From Bacillota bacterium (GTDB lineage: Bacteria > Bacillota > Clostridia > Lachnospirales > Lachnospiraceae), in the NCBI GenBank assembly GCA_023386315.1, contig JAEWJZ010000014.1, forward strand, positions 439,001 to 503,000: a stretch of 64,000 bases of DNA. The letters run 5' to 3'. The translations under genes were made by a program, and so were the position numbers. Positions within the stretch are counted from its first letter, which is position 1; the number at the start of each line of letters is the position of its first letter. Below, piece after piece: positions 36,570 to 44,527 of this stretch. Under the pieces are notes generated by a model. It worked only from the letters and a program-made list of their open reading frames with translations, had not been told where the DNA came from and ran no database searches.

Positions 36570-36596
36570 AAAAAGCCCTGTAATACAAGGCTTTTT
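36570..36596 (-). terminator. Intrinsic terminator after the second repeat protein
   Basis: AAAAGCC and GGCTTTT form a stem around an 11-base loop, with A and T runs on both sides. It lies 45 bp past the stop of the wall-binding protein. A similar hairpin lies at 38548-38577. Confidence 0.7.
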
Positions 36597-36640
36597 AAAT
36601 GTTATAAATGCAGTTTACATACTATAGGACATAATAACTA

Positions 36641-37624
36641 TCATGACCCAGTCCATGCTCCATCGTTTCCTACCCGATACCCATCCGGTGTCGTTATATT
36701 GATATCCATGGCACCATCATCACCGCAATAATACCACTTATCTTTCCAATGGACCCAACCAGTCACCATGTATTCTGATTCATTGAAGTAATACCATTTA
36801 TCATTAATATACTTCCAGTTACTGACCGTATAAGTATTATCCGTTCGATACTTCCATCCTTTATCATCTTTTATCCATTTGCCACTACGGCTGTCCCCAG
36901 GACCAGACAGCGTATCAGCAGAACCACCGGAACTTATCTTTTCAGCATCTTTTAAATTTACATGCCAGGATTCGGATTTTTTCCAGCTACCCTTAAGTGA
37001 CGAATCCGTTATAGCACGAACTTTAAAGGTATAAGAACCAGATTTGGTAATAAAACTGGAAAAATCATAGCTGGTTTCTTCAGTTTTAAACACAGAAGTT
37101 ACGGATTGGCTGCCGCGGTAAAGCTGCACCTCATACTTATCTGAGTCACCCGCTGCGTTCCATCTGGCTATCCCATTCATCTCATCCCATTCCAGATCAC
37201 TTAAAGCTAAATCGCGCACATTAATGTTATATTTATACAAAACATCTAACGCGATATATGCTGTTAGTTCCCAATCATTTGACTGGCCTTTCACTAACGT
37301 TCCATTGGCACCACTTATCGATATATGCTTTTCTATTCCATAAGTAAACGTATTGTTATCATCAGCCTTCAGCTGAACTTTCAGAATATGCGCATCATCA
37401 TCCGTCCAATTAATATCCGACCCACTAAGTACAGCCACATCATCTACACGGCACATATTGGAATCGGTGGTGACACTGACATCTAAATCGTTCCCATCTT
37501 GTTGTAAATCAATATTAATTTTTACCTCCTGGATTGTGTTGGAAGAAGCCATAGACGTAAACGGAACCGCTATCATAAACATGCCTGCCCCCAACATAGC
37601 CATAATTTTTTTGTGTAAAAACAT
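36641..37624 (-). CDS. Secreted protein with cell-wall-binding repeats (paralogue)
   Basis: I place the start at the ATG at 37624, which has GGGGGAAATGG ahead of it and is followed directly by the signal peptide (IMAMLGAGMFMIAVPFTSMA). The 327-residue protein has the same order as the one at 19172-20101: N-terminal beta domain, fibronectin-like part (WNAAGDSDKYEVQLYRGSQS), then wall-binding repeats (KWYYFNESEYMVTGWV, KWYYCGDDGAMDINITTPDG). The C-terminal parts are nearly identical. It stands alone, without a peptidase neighbour. Confidence 0.82.
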   Translation of the reverse strand: MFLHKKIMAMLGAGMFMIAVPFTSMASSNTIQEVKINIDLQQDGNDLDVSVTTDSNMCRVDDVAVLSGSDINWTDDDAHILKVQLKADDNNTFTYGIEKHISISGANGTLVKGQSNDWELTAYIALDVLYKYNINVRDLALSDLEWDEMNGIARWNAAGDSDKYEVQLYRGSQSVTSVFKTEETSYDFSSFITKSGSYTFKVRAITDSSLKGSWKKSESWHVNLKDAEKISSGGSADTLSGPGDSRSGKWIKDDKGWKYRTDNTYTVSNWKYINDKWYYFNESEYMVTGWVHWKDKWYYCGDDGAMDINITTPDGYRVGNDGAWTGS

Positions 37625-37835
37625 ACCATTTCCCCCTTTACATATTGTTATGGATTTATTACATGAATATATTCTGATATGATTGTAATTAACTCTGCTT
37701 ATGGACAAATCATCAGATTAGCGTAGAAATATAAGCTTTTAATACCCATATTTTACCTTCTTTAAGGAAAGCTGTCAAGAAATATGCAGGAATATGGTAC
37801 TCCGGGAGATTTCAGTTTAACTGATTTATAGCAAT

Positions 37836-37866
37836 AAAAAACTACCAGTTTAATACTGATAGTTAG
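37836..37866 (-). terminator. Intrinsic terminator after the acetyltransferase gene
   Basis: On the minus strand AACTATCAGT and ACTGGTAGTT pair around ATTAA, followed by a T6 run. It lies 63 bp past the stop. Confidence 0.7.
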
Positions 37867-37928
37867 TTTTGCTCTTTACATATTCGATTTTATTGACCTT
37901 ACATTATGCTCATAATCTTTACTATAAA

Positions 37929-38357
37929 TTATAACTGTTTCTGTAATGTATATAGTCTGATATCATCTGGAAAACCGTTGACTTCCCCACAAATAACATA
38001 TCCTTGCTTTTGATAAAAAAGTGGAGCTTGAAAAGAATATGTTGTCAGGTGAGCAATCTGGCATCCGGCGGCTTTTGCTTGATGTTCAATTACTTGCAAT
38101 AAACGCGATGCTATTTTTTGTCCTCTATAAGAATCCTGCACCCAAAGAACTTCTATTTCTAGGGATGAGAGATAAGTAGATCCCGATACACCTCCCACAA
38201 TAACTTCCTTTTCATTTCGTGCTATATTCGTAAACTCTATATTTGGCACTTTTAATTTACCGTTTGTTTTTTTCATATTGTGCTCAAGCAATCCATTTAT
38301 ACGAACTGAATTAAAAAACTCTTGTTCATCACAATCATTATAAATAGTTATAGACAT
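37929..38357 (-). CDS. GNAT-family N-acetyltransferase
   Basis: The 142-residue protein has the GNAT core: EKEVIVGGVSGSTYLSSLEI on strands 2-4, LWVQDSYRGQKIASRLLQV with the acetyl-CoA pyrophosphate loop (QDSYRGQKIA), and LTTYSFQAPLFYQKQGYVIC at the C-terminus. The substrate is unknown. Start has GGAGGTGACATAA. It is the last gene before the tRNA-Gly-associated island. Confidence 0.86.
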   Translation of the reverse strand: MSITIYNDCDEQEFFNSVRINGLLEHNMKKTNGKLKVPNIEFTNIARNEKEVIVGGVSGSTYLSSLEIEVLWVQDSYRGQKIASRLLQVIEHQAKAAGCQIAHLTTYSFQAPLFYQKQGYVICGEVNGFPDDIRLYTLQKQL

Positions 38358-38547
38358 TTATGTCACCTCCATAAAAACCAATGTTATAATTATTTATAAG
38401 TAGAATATCATCAAACCTGCTAACTATCAATATTAAGTTCTCAATGTACATTAATTCATTAAATTCTAATTTACCGGAGAACTACGGAAGATTACAACAC
38501 GATATTCACAGGAAAAATCATAGATCATTTTGAGACTACAACGCGGC

Positions 38548-38577
38548 AAAAAAAAGCCCTGTAAATACAAGGCTTTT
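38548..38577 (-). terminator. Intrinsic terminator next to the tRNA-like copy
   Basis: On the minus strand AAAAGCCTTG is followed by a short loop and CAGGGCTTTT, then a T run. It follows the tRNA-3' copy in the way a tRNA terminator follows a tRNA gene. Confidence 0.6.
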
Positions 38578-38604
38578 AAAAAGCGCGAGACGGGACTCGA
38601 ACCC
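38578..38604. other. 27-bp exact copy of the tRNA-Gly 3' end, probable att site
   Basis: This stretch is identical, base for base, to 44524-44550 (the 3' end of the tRNA-Gly gene plus five bases outside it). Copies of a tRNA 3' end at some distance from the intact gene mark integration by a site-specific recombinase. This would be one boundary of the island at 38.6-44.5 kb. No integrase gene is visible. Confidence 0.8.
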
Positions 38605-38669
38605 CATCATCATTCTAAATGCATAGTAAATATAGGAGGTTTGAGAGTTGCTCTTCTGTACTCTACCCC
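38583..38669 (-). repeat. tRNA-3'-derived repeat, copy 1
   Basis: After the tRNA-like part the plus strand reads TAGTAAATATAGGAGGTTTG, AGAGTTG and CTCTTCTGTACTCTACCCC. Copies at 40622-40697 and 44083-44170 share this layout. Minus-strand reading gives a D-arm-like GTAGAGTAC and a T-arm GGTTCGAGTCCC, so it may come from a degenerate tRNA. Confidence 0.65.
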
Positions 38670-38760
38670 GCACTCTATCCCATGATAATAAACTCTGCAA
38701 TTACAATACTTGAAACCTATCCATAAAATACTCCAAGCTTTACAAAGCAATAAGCATATC

Positions 38761-39477
38761 TTACCATTTAGATTCCGATTTACCTACTTTGATTGCTTTC
38801 ATATTGATTTCTGCATCGTATTTCTCGTGAATTTTCTGTCCCATATATTTTCTCCACTTTTCTAAGAATCTAATGGACTTTTTCTCTGCCGATAATGGAA
38901 TAATGTCACCTTTACAGATATAAAGATTGTAGTCAATCTGACACAAATGCCCGGACCATTTCATATATTTCTTCCACTTTTTATTATTTAATTGTATTTC
39001 TAAGATCACCTGAAAGTTATCTACTAGTTTTAATTTATTCCAAAAGGTTCTAAACAAAATATGCTTATTATAATATTCCTTTGGTTTTAATGCAAAGGAC
39101 GAAAAATCATTTTTTACAATGGTATTGAGCTTATCCCCCCTTGCACGAAAATCAAATTGTTCATCATTTTCTGGAATTAATTCATAATCCGCCGATAAAT
39201 ATTCAGAATAATATATTAGCCCATTAATGTGATACTTTAGTTTTAACCGCATATCAGTTACAATTCCAATAGAATTGCTAGTATTAATAAGTTCTATTGG
39301 AAAAAAGTACCTTATTTCATATCTATTTCCGTCCCATTCATGAATTCCCAAAGAAATTTCGTCTGTAATTATCGCAATTCGAAATTTGTCGTAATAGCTT
39401 TTCAAAAGTGTCCAGATGGGAGGAATTAATACAATAATTCCCAATATTAACTGCAACCACAGATTATTTATATTCAT
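38761..39477 (-). CDS. Membrane-anchored unknown protein of the island
   Basis: The 238-residue protein has one membrane helix at the start (LWLQLILGIIVLIPPIWTLL, residues 6-25) and then a lysine-rich, beta-predicted soluble part (SNSIGIVTDMRLKLKYHING; KKWKKYMKWSGHLCQIDYNL). I do not recognise a family. It lies in the island with the SEFIR and AIPR genes, on the same strand, with its own GGGAGG site. Small membrane-anchored proteins are frequent accessories in defence loci, but nothing in the sequence proves a link. Confidence 0.6.
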   Translation of the reverse strand: MNINNLWLQLILGIIVLIPPIWTLLKSYYDKFRIAIITDEISLGIHEWDGNRYEIRYFFPIELINTSNSIGIVTDMRLKLKYHINGLIYYSEYLSADYELIPENDEQFDFRARGDKLNTIVKNDFSSFALKPKEYYNKHILFRTFWNKLKLVDNFQVILEIQLNNKKWKKYMKWSGHLCQIDYNLYICKGDIIPLSAEKKSIRFLEKWRKYMGQKIHEKYDAEINMKAIKVGKSESKW

Positions 39478-39638
39478 AATTTTTTTCCTCCCAGTATTCT
39501 ATAATACCTTAACTTCAACTAAACAATATATTTTTATATAATTTATATATCGACTTACAATAGCCAATTTACCTATGTACAAGGATTTTCTTATTAAATA
39601 TAATGGGAAGTACAATATAATTCATTTACAAAGAAGTA

Positions 39639-40181
39639 TCAGTATAGTCGTGGTGGGCACCCCTTGTTTTCAACCACTCTTCTTACACAGCCTTCCCACT
39701 TACCAATGAGTTGTTGCCATTCACGGGAATTAAAATATGTATTAACCGGAGTATTTAAATTAAATTCTGGCAGATATGTACCTATAACTCCTTTTTCCAG
39801 TATTCCCTCAGCTATAACCCCCTTCTCTCTTAATATAAGAATTGGAATGCCTAACTGAAAAGCCATGGCGGGCTCAATTTGACAATAAGGGCTCGTAATC
39901 CATTGATTTGAAAGATCATAATTTGGCTCATTAATATCACTATTTGGCTTTCCTTGACCGTTTTGGATGTAGCCTCTTCTAAAAGCCACTGTTAGCATAC
40001 CGTTTGATTCCATCATAAGTCGTCTAATAGCTACTAATGGTTCTTCCATATCATAGTCAGTTACACCAAGTGTTCTAGGCTCAAGACCCCGCGCTAGTAA
40101 GTATTTAGTAATCTCATCTATAAAATCTTTTTGTACTTGCATATATGGCTTGGGATAGCTGAAAAAAACTGAAATCTTCAT
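39639..40181 (-). CDS. TIR/deoxyribosyltransferase-like protein
   Basis: The 180-residue protein opens with MKISVFFSYPKPYMQVQKDF, a TIR-like first strand. It continues with LEPRTLGVTDYDMEEPLVAI and MLTVAFRRGYI. The conserved glutamate is in SPYCQIEPAMAFQLGIPILI, the motif seen in NAD-glycohydrolase TIR-like and nucleoside deoxyribosyltransferase-like folds. That suggests nucleotide or NAD hydrolysis. It is probably an effector or signal enzyme of the island. Start has GGAGGTACTT. Confidence 0.5.
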   Translation of the reverse strand: MKISVFFSYPKPYMQVQKDFIDEITKYLLARGLEPRTLGVTDYDMEEPLVAIRRLMMESNGMLTVAFRRGYIQNGQGKPNSDINEPNYDLSNQWITSPYCQIEPAMAFQLGIPILILREKGVIAEGILEKGVIGTYLPEFNLNTPVNTYFNSREWQQLIGKWEGCVRRVVENKGCPPRLY

Positions 40182-40249
40182 AAGTACCTCCTATACTATG
40201 GCATTATATATTTGTATTACTAATAAACATAATGTACAGTTAACATATT

Positions 40250-40564
40250 CTAAAACTTCGAATATTTTGAAAGAGTTGCGATGTTATGAAGTAACTGCTC
40301 AAACGATTCTTTGTTCCAAAACCTAGGATGCATATAACCATGAACAAAATTATTACGATTATCTCCTTTATCAATAGGGTTTGAAAACCCAAAAAAGACC
40401 TTTGTTTTTTCAAGAAGTGCCACGTAATCTGGATTTTTACTATTTTCAGAAATATCTAGATTTATTAGACCGATACCTACTTTACGCCTTTGGGGTTTAC
40501 CTGAATCATCTAGTATCTCTATTCCATATTCCGAAGTAGTAGATCTTATCAATTCTTCTAAGTA
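40250..40564 (-). pseudogene. C-terminal fragment of a larger gene
   Basis: An open frame (RSTTSEYGIEILDDSGKP, then RRKVGIGLINLDISENSKNP, VFFGFSNPIDKGDNRNNFVH, ending HNIATLSKYSKF) runs for about 105 codons from an in-frame stop near 40565-40567. It has no ribosome-binding site or convincing start. Just upstream lies the second copy of the tRNA-derived repeat. The simplest reading is the tail of a gene cut by that recombination. The RNNFVHGYMHPRF part recalls HEPN-like motifs, but only weakly. Confidence 0.5.
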
Positions 40565-40867
40565 AGATTATGCGAATGGGGTTAAAACAGAAAAAGAATT
40601 TTGAAATGTCTGATACACTTCCTGAACCCTATCTTCATTCCAAAAGTATAGTAAATATAGGAGGTTTGAGAGAAGTTCTTCTGTACTCCCCCCTTTACTC
40701 TACCCTATATTTAACTATTAAAAGGAACGCTAAAAAGGGTTCTGATAAAACACTGCTTTTTTCCCGTCTACAAAAAATAACATAAATAACACGATAATAT
40801 TTAAACAAGCCGTCTTTTCTATAACAATATAATATTCCTTAAGTATAATAATAAAAAATTTAACATG
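40565..40867. other. Gene-free stretch around repeat copy 2
   Basis: About 300 bp between the fragment and the AIPR gene. It holds the second copy of the tRNA-derived repeat at 40622-40697 and AT-rich sequence; no gene, clear promoter or terminator is visible. Confidence 0.5.
40622..40697 (-). repeat. tRNA-3'-derived repeat, copy 2
   Basis: It shares TAGTAAATATAGGAGGTTTG exactly with copy 1, and the following GTTCTTCTGTACTC closely. The tRNA T-arm part is lost beyond GAACCCTATC. It directly precedes the truncated fragment. Confidence 0.6.
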
Positions 40868-42604
40868 TTAAGATATCTGCGTATGAGCCCTAAGTTCTTC
40901 TAATTGTGGTGTGATTGATGGAACCACAGCATTCATCATTGCAGCAAATTGATTTATCGCATTTGTCGCCTTTGTTTTGCTGTCCAAACCTCCGGCTGAT
41001 AAAGCAGGCTCTAATTGCATATAAAAAGACAATGCAGTTTCAATACATGCTTTCCACCATTGTTTACAGCTCCCGAAATCCTTATTGTTATCAAAATGTA
41101 ATTTATCTGCAGAAGTAATACGTTGTTGCATTATTATTTCAAGACAACTTGATACTGCTGCAAGAAGGAGTATTCTTGATCCTCGCCGACACAAAAACTT
41201 TAATTGTTCCTGTTTTGCCCCAATAGCCGTGCCTTCTCGGTTTTCTTTCTGAAGGTTACTTTTTGCATCATCAATCGCTTTGCTTAAGGAGTACACAAAA
41301 ATAATATGTTCGGCATTTAGCTCATCATTGAAAATGCTTGCATACATCATATCATTGCTCCAAACTTCTTTTTTACTGCTATATGCATCAACTGGGTTTC
41401 CGTTAAACGATAACAATGTTTGTGCCACTGTGTCTGGATCAAAAACTTCACGTGAACGTGGACGGGTACTATTTCGTTGCCCTCCATTATAATAAATCTG
41501 AGGATATTTTATGAATTCATTTCTAAGCCTTGTCTGGCATATATCATTGCTTCTAAAGTCTGATGGAACCATCTCATTTTGCCGATTATTATTTGCAATA
41601 ATTGCGTCAATTGTTTTTTGATCTGAACACTTAATAACACGCATAGATATGTAGAGATTTTCAGCCGGAGCCATTGACAGACTTCCAATAGATCCTGTTG
41701 TCTGTGCTCCATTAATTATTGAAATCCCTTTGACTTTTAATTTACCTTCATCAGCACAATCATACTCGTGGACTAGAGCTGTAATTCCATTATTATACGC
41801 CCAGAAATTATCCGCATCATTTTTAGCTGATTCTTTAATTCCTAAGTTTATAATATTCGTTTTTTTCCCAACTCCAAGAAAACGTCGTGGATTTGCAGAA
41901 AACAAATCATCATTATAGGTATTGTATAGTTCATGTAACTTATGCCCACTAATATATGCTTGATATGCGGACCAATTTTCCTGAATTATTTCATAACCCC
42001 CAAAAGGTAGATCAATTTCGATATCGTCAATAACAAGTATTTTATTTGTTGTATTATTGTACCATTTCTCTAGCGTTCTATTTCCGACCTCTAAGCCAAT
42101 AATATTAACTTGTTTTTCTGGATAGCAAAGACTTAACAATGCATTACCAGTGCCTACTACTGTATCCAATTCATCTTTAATTTCTTTAGTTTCATCACAA
42201 TTGTGTTGATACCAAAAATATAATGTTGTTATTTCTTCTTTTTCAATTGCCTCTCGCAAAGACGAAACTGCGCTTTTCAGTAACTCCGGTACTTCCTCTA
42301 TTTTGCGTCCAAGTATCCATGAGGCAGCGGTGTTTAAGTCTTGCGCTTTAGTTAACTTTGCATGTTCCCCCTCTTGAAAGTTCTGTTTATAGTAAGCTTG
42401 GGCAACTACCGCAATCCCTTCACTATTATCAATATAAATCATGTCACATTTTTTATCTTCATAACCATCAGTAATGCTTTCTGATGCAACGGTGCCTATA
42501 TCATCTATTTCAAAACGTAACTGCAGGGCATATAACAAAAGAGCATTGGGACCATACTTTTTTAAATCATCTCGCGATAAAAAATCACTAAAATACTTAT
42601 TCAT
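40868..42604 (-). CDS. AIPR-family abortive infection protein
   Basis: The 578-residue protein is of the AIPR type (abortive infection phage resistance). It has the central motif NPRRFLGVGKKTNIINLGIK, DADNFWAYNNGITALV and GISIINGAQTTGSI, followed by IAVNN-like IIANNNRQNEMVPSDFRSND. The first 150 residues resemble an endonuclease-like fold (KKCDMIYIDNSEGIAVVAQA). Members are anti-phage effectors or nucleases. The SEFIR gene lies 68 bp upstream on the same strand. The start has AAAGGAG. The family call is firm; the activity is inferred. Confidence 0.85.
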   Translation of the reverse strand: MNKYFSDFLSRDDLKKYGPNALLLYALQLRFEIDDIGTVASESITDGYEDKKCDMIYIDNSEGIAVVAQAYYKQNFQEGEHAKLTKAQDLNTAASWILGRKIEEVPELLKSAVSSLREAIEKEEITTLYFWYQHNCDETKEIKDELDTVVGTGNALLSLCYPEKQVNIIGLEVGNRTLEKWYNNTTNKILVIDDIEIDLPFGGYEIIQENWSAYQAYISGHKLHELYNTYNDDLFSANPRRFLGVGKKTNIINLGIKESAKNDADNFWAYNNGITALVHEYDCADEGKLKVKGISIINGAQTTGSIGSLSMAPAENLYISMRVIKCSDQKTIDAIIANNNRQNEMVPSDFRSNDICQTRLRNEFIKYPQIYYNGGQRNSTRPRSREVFDPDTVAQTLLSFNGNPVDAYSSKKEVWSNDMMYASIFNDELNAEHIIFVYSLSKAIDDAKSNLQKENREGTAIGAKQEQLKFLCRRGSRILLLAAVSSCLEIIMQQRITSADKLHFDNNKDFGSCKQWWKACIETALSFYMQLEPALSAGGLDSKTKATNAINQFAAMMNAVVPSITPQLEELRAHTQIS

Positions 42605-42672
42605 TTTTTACTCCTTTTTTCTGTTACTATATTACGCTTATTCAGCATATACATAATAAGTAAGTTCTTAAA

Positions 42673-43788
42673 TTATAACTCTTGTGCCTTATCTAGAACA
42701 GATTTGCAAATGTCATTATCTTCTATCTCTACTGCTTTTTTAAATTCTACATTCTTCATTTTAACTGCATAATCAAAATCAATGATAAGATTACTTTCTT
42801 CAATTGACTTCTTTTCATCTTTTATTCCAATTGGCATCATTAAATAACCAGATCCATCACTTGTAAGATGTTGAAATGAGTCTCTGTTTCTTGAACCATT
42901 TAATTCATCCATCCATTGATATCTACTTACAGAAGCAAGTAATAATTCATCTGAATGAATACCAGAAGCTAAAGCCCGCTTAATAGACTCATTTGTATTT
43001 GGCCCTATATGAACAAAATAACCTTTTCCATAGTTTCTTTCTTTGTCAAAATTAATCCAACACTCTTTAGGAAATGGAGGTATAATGTAACTAACTTTTA
43101 TAAATTCATCAGCAAAACGATCTTTAGCATCAATCTTCCAGTCAGTAAATATATCCTTTGCTACTGTATAATTACTATATAACAATCCTAAAACTGGAGG
43201 TTGTCCATAATAGAACAAATATATCATGCCTTTCCAGCCAGCATTATTCCACTTATCTAAATTAATTGGTGATGAAAAAAACATTGTTTTTTGCTCTTTT
43301 TGAGGAAGTGGTCTTAAATTTCCAAGTGGTGGTTTTTGTGTTTTATTAATACCTCGTAAACGCCAATATAATTTGTCAAAATCTCCTTTTACCCCTACAT
43401 TATAATAAGTAAAAGATTTTAAAGGTCTCAAAATGTATTGTTCATCTTCATCATCAAAATATATAGGAATAAATTTCGAATTAGTTGTGGAAGCATCATA
43501 AATACACTGGTAAACAATACTGACCTCCCAAGAAATACCTTTACTTTTCTTAGTCTCAGAATAACACTTTTCAAAATATGACTTACTATTTACCACTAAA
43601 ACAAAATCGGAATTATTTATCTGATTCTCCATCCAACGTGGCCAACCTTCTACTGGTGCCTCCTCATATAAATCAATATTAGCATCTATTCCCTCTGACC
43701 GTAAATTGTTTGCAAATTCTAAAATTCTATTTTCGTACTCTTTACTTTGATGACTATATGAAATAAACACTTTTGGATGTTCTGACAT
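42673..43788 (-). CDS. SEFIR-domain protein, probable anti-phage sensor/effector
   Basis: The first 160 residues form a SEFIR (TIR-like) domain: KVFISYSHQSKEYENRILEF, ANNLRSEGIDANIDLYEEAP, WPRWMENQINNSDFVLVVNS and SYFEKCYSETKKSKG. The remaining 210 residues (WKGMIYLFYYGQPPVLGLLY; NRDSFQHLTSDGSGYLMMPI) are not recognised and may detect the phage or partner. Bacterial SEFIR proteins degrade NAD after infection. It lies just upstream of the AIPR gene and probably shares its transcript. Start has AAGGAG. The domain is clear, the system is inferred. Confidence 0.82.
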   Translation of the reverse strand: MSEHPKVFISYSHQSKEYENRILEFANNLRSEGIDANIDLYEEAPVEGWPRWMENQINNSDFVLVVNSKSYFEKCYSETKKSKGISWEVSIVYQCIYDASTTNSKFIPIYFDDEDEQYILRPLKSFTYYNVGVKGDFDKLYWRLRGINKTQKPPLGNLRPLPQKEQKTMFFSSPINLDKWNNAGWKGMIYLFYYGQPPVLGLLYSNYTVAKDIFTDWKIDAKDRFADEFIKVSYIIPPFPKECWINFDKERNYGKGYFVHIGPNTNESIKRALASGIHSDELLLASVSRYQWMDELNGSRNRDSFQHLTSDGSGYLMMPIGIKDEKKSIEESNLIIDFDYAVKMKNVEFKKAVEIEDNDICKSVLDKAQEL

Positions 43789-44037
43789 AATTAAACTCCT
43801 TCTGCATTAATATAAGCAATTTTAAAGCTTACCAATTATGATATAATTAAACGCAAAATTATAATCACAATAACATATTATCACACTATAAAATAAATAT
43901 CCATACTGTTATAAAAATACATATTTAATGCCATTAAAAGAAAATAATACTTCTTACATCCCCTTATTCAATTCTCAAAAATAGAAACTTTTATGGGATC
44001 CTTAAATACAATTGAAATATCACCTCAGAATAAAAGC

Positions 44038-44070
44038 AGCTGGAAACCTTGTAAACTAAGGGTTCCAGCT
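44038..44070 (-). terminator. Second tRNA-type terminator
   Basis: On the minus strand AGCTGGAACCCTT and AAGGTTTCCAGCT pair, followed by GCTTTTATT. It is a diverged duplicate of the terminator after the tRNA-Gly gene and follows repeat copy 3. Confidence 0.65.
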
Positions 44071-44082
44071 ACTTATTAAAAA

Positions 44083-44170
44083 TACACGAGACAGGACTCG
44101 AACTCTATCATAAGTGAATATCTATTGAAAATACAGGAGGTTTGAGAGTTGTTCTTCCATACTCTATCCC
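44083..44170 (-). repeat. tRNA-3'-derived repeat, copy 3
   Basis: The tRNA part is changed to CACGAGACAGGACTCGAACTC, several bases off the intact gene. The tail reads AAATACAGGAGGTTTGAGAG and CTCTATCCC. It is the most diverged copy and lies 358 bp from the intact tRNA gene. Confidence 0.6.
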
Positions 44171-44193
44171 GAATATATTAACTTTACAGTTGA

Positions 44194-44239
44194 AAACTGT
44201 CAAGGGTTCCGCAGGAACAACGCTTGCCCTTGATAGTTT
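44194..44239. repeat. Nested inverted repeat
   Basis: AAACTGTCAAGGG and CCCTTGATAGTTT form a 13-pair stem (one G-U) around an inner hairpin (GTTCC GCA GGAAC). No function is visible; it may be a small RNA structure or the end of a mobile element. Confidence 0.5.
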
Positions 44240-44274
44240 GGATTACATAATTAAAAAACTCCAAAAATAGAAAC

Positions 44275-44305
44275 GGCTAGGAAAGATATTCCACCTTTCC
44301 TAGCC
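44275..44305. terminator. Strong hairpin, possible terminator
   Basis: GGCTAGGAAAG and CTTTCCTAGCC form a perfect 11-bp stem around a nine-base loop. Minus-strand sequence beyond it reads GTTTCTATTTTT. No gene ends here. Confidence 0.45.
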
Positions 44306-44475
44306 TGACTACATTTTTCTCAATTTAAGCACTCTCCACAAGATTAATCACAAAATTCAATTGCAAATTTAATACCGTTTATATTTTGTTCACCCCCCCT
44401 CTTAGAAAGCTTCTCCATCAGTTACACCACTTGTCTACCCCGGTCTACCCCCAAAAAGACATTTTTATAAAACGA

Positions 44476-44514
44476 AAAAGAGCTGGAAACCCTTGTAAAA
44501 TCAAGGTTCCAGCT
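44476..44514 (-). terminator. Terminator of the tRNA-Gly gene
   Basis: On the minus strand AGCTGGAACCTTG and CAAGGGTTTCCAGCT pair around ATTTTA, followed by CTTTTTCG. It begins 14 bp beyond the tRNA 3' end. Confidence 0.8.
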
Positions 44515-44527
44515 ACTTATTTAAAAA

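Larger units (their letters stand above)
38358..38760. other. Non-coding island edge
   Basis: No gene is supported in these 403 bp. They hold a terminator-like hairpin at 38548-38577, the 27-bp attachment-site-like copy at 38578-38604 and the first copy of the tRNA-3'-derived repeat (to about 38669). The rest is AT-rich. Confidence 0.6.
43789..44527. other. AT-rich non-coding stretch before the tRNA
   Basis: No gene is supported in about 740 bp. It holds a tRNA-type terminator (44038-44070), repeat copy 3 (44083-44170), an inverted repeat (44194-44239), an 11-bp perfect hairpin (44275-44305) and the terminator of the tRNA gene (44476-44514). Confidence 0.6.

Noticed and set aside
38583..38669. 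Functional tRNA gene at repeat copy 1
   Set aside because: Only the T-arm and acceptor 3' side match; no proper acceptor 5' strand or anticodon stem closes, so I treat it as a partial copy.
38583..44170. CRISPR array
   Set aside because: The three repeats are kilobases apart, diverged and tRNA-derived, with genes rather than uniform spacers between them, and no cas gene is present.
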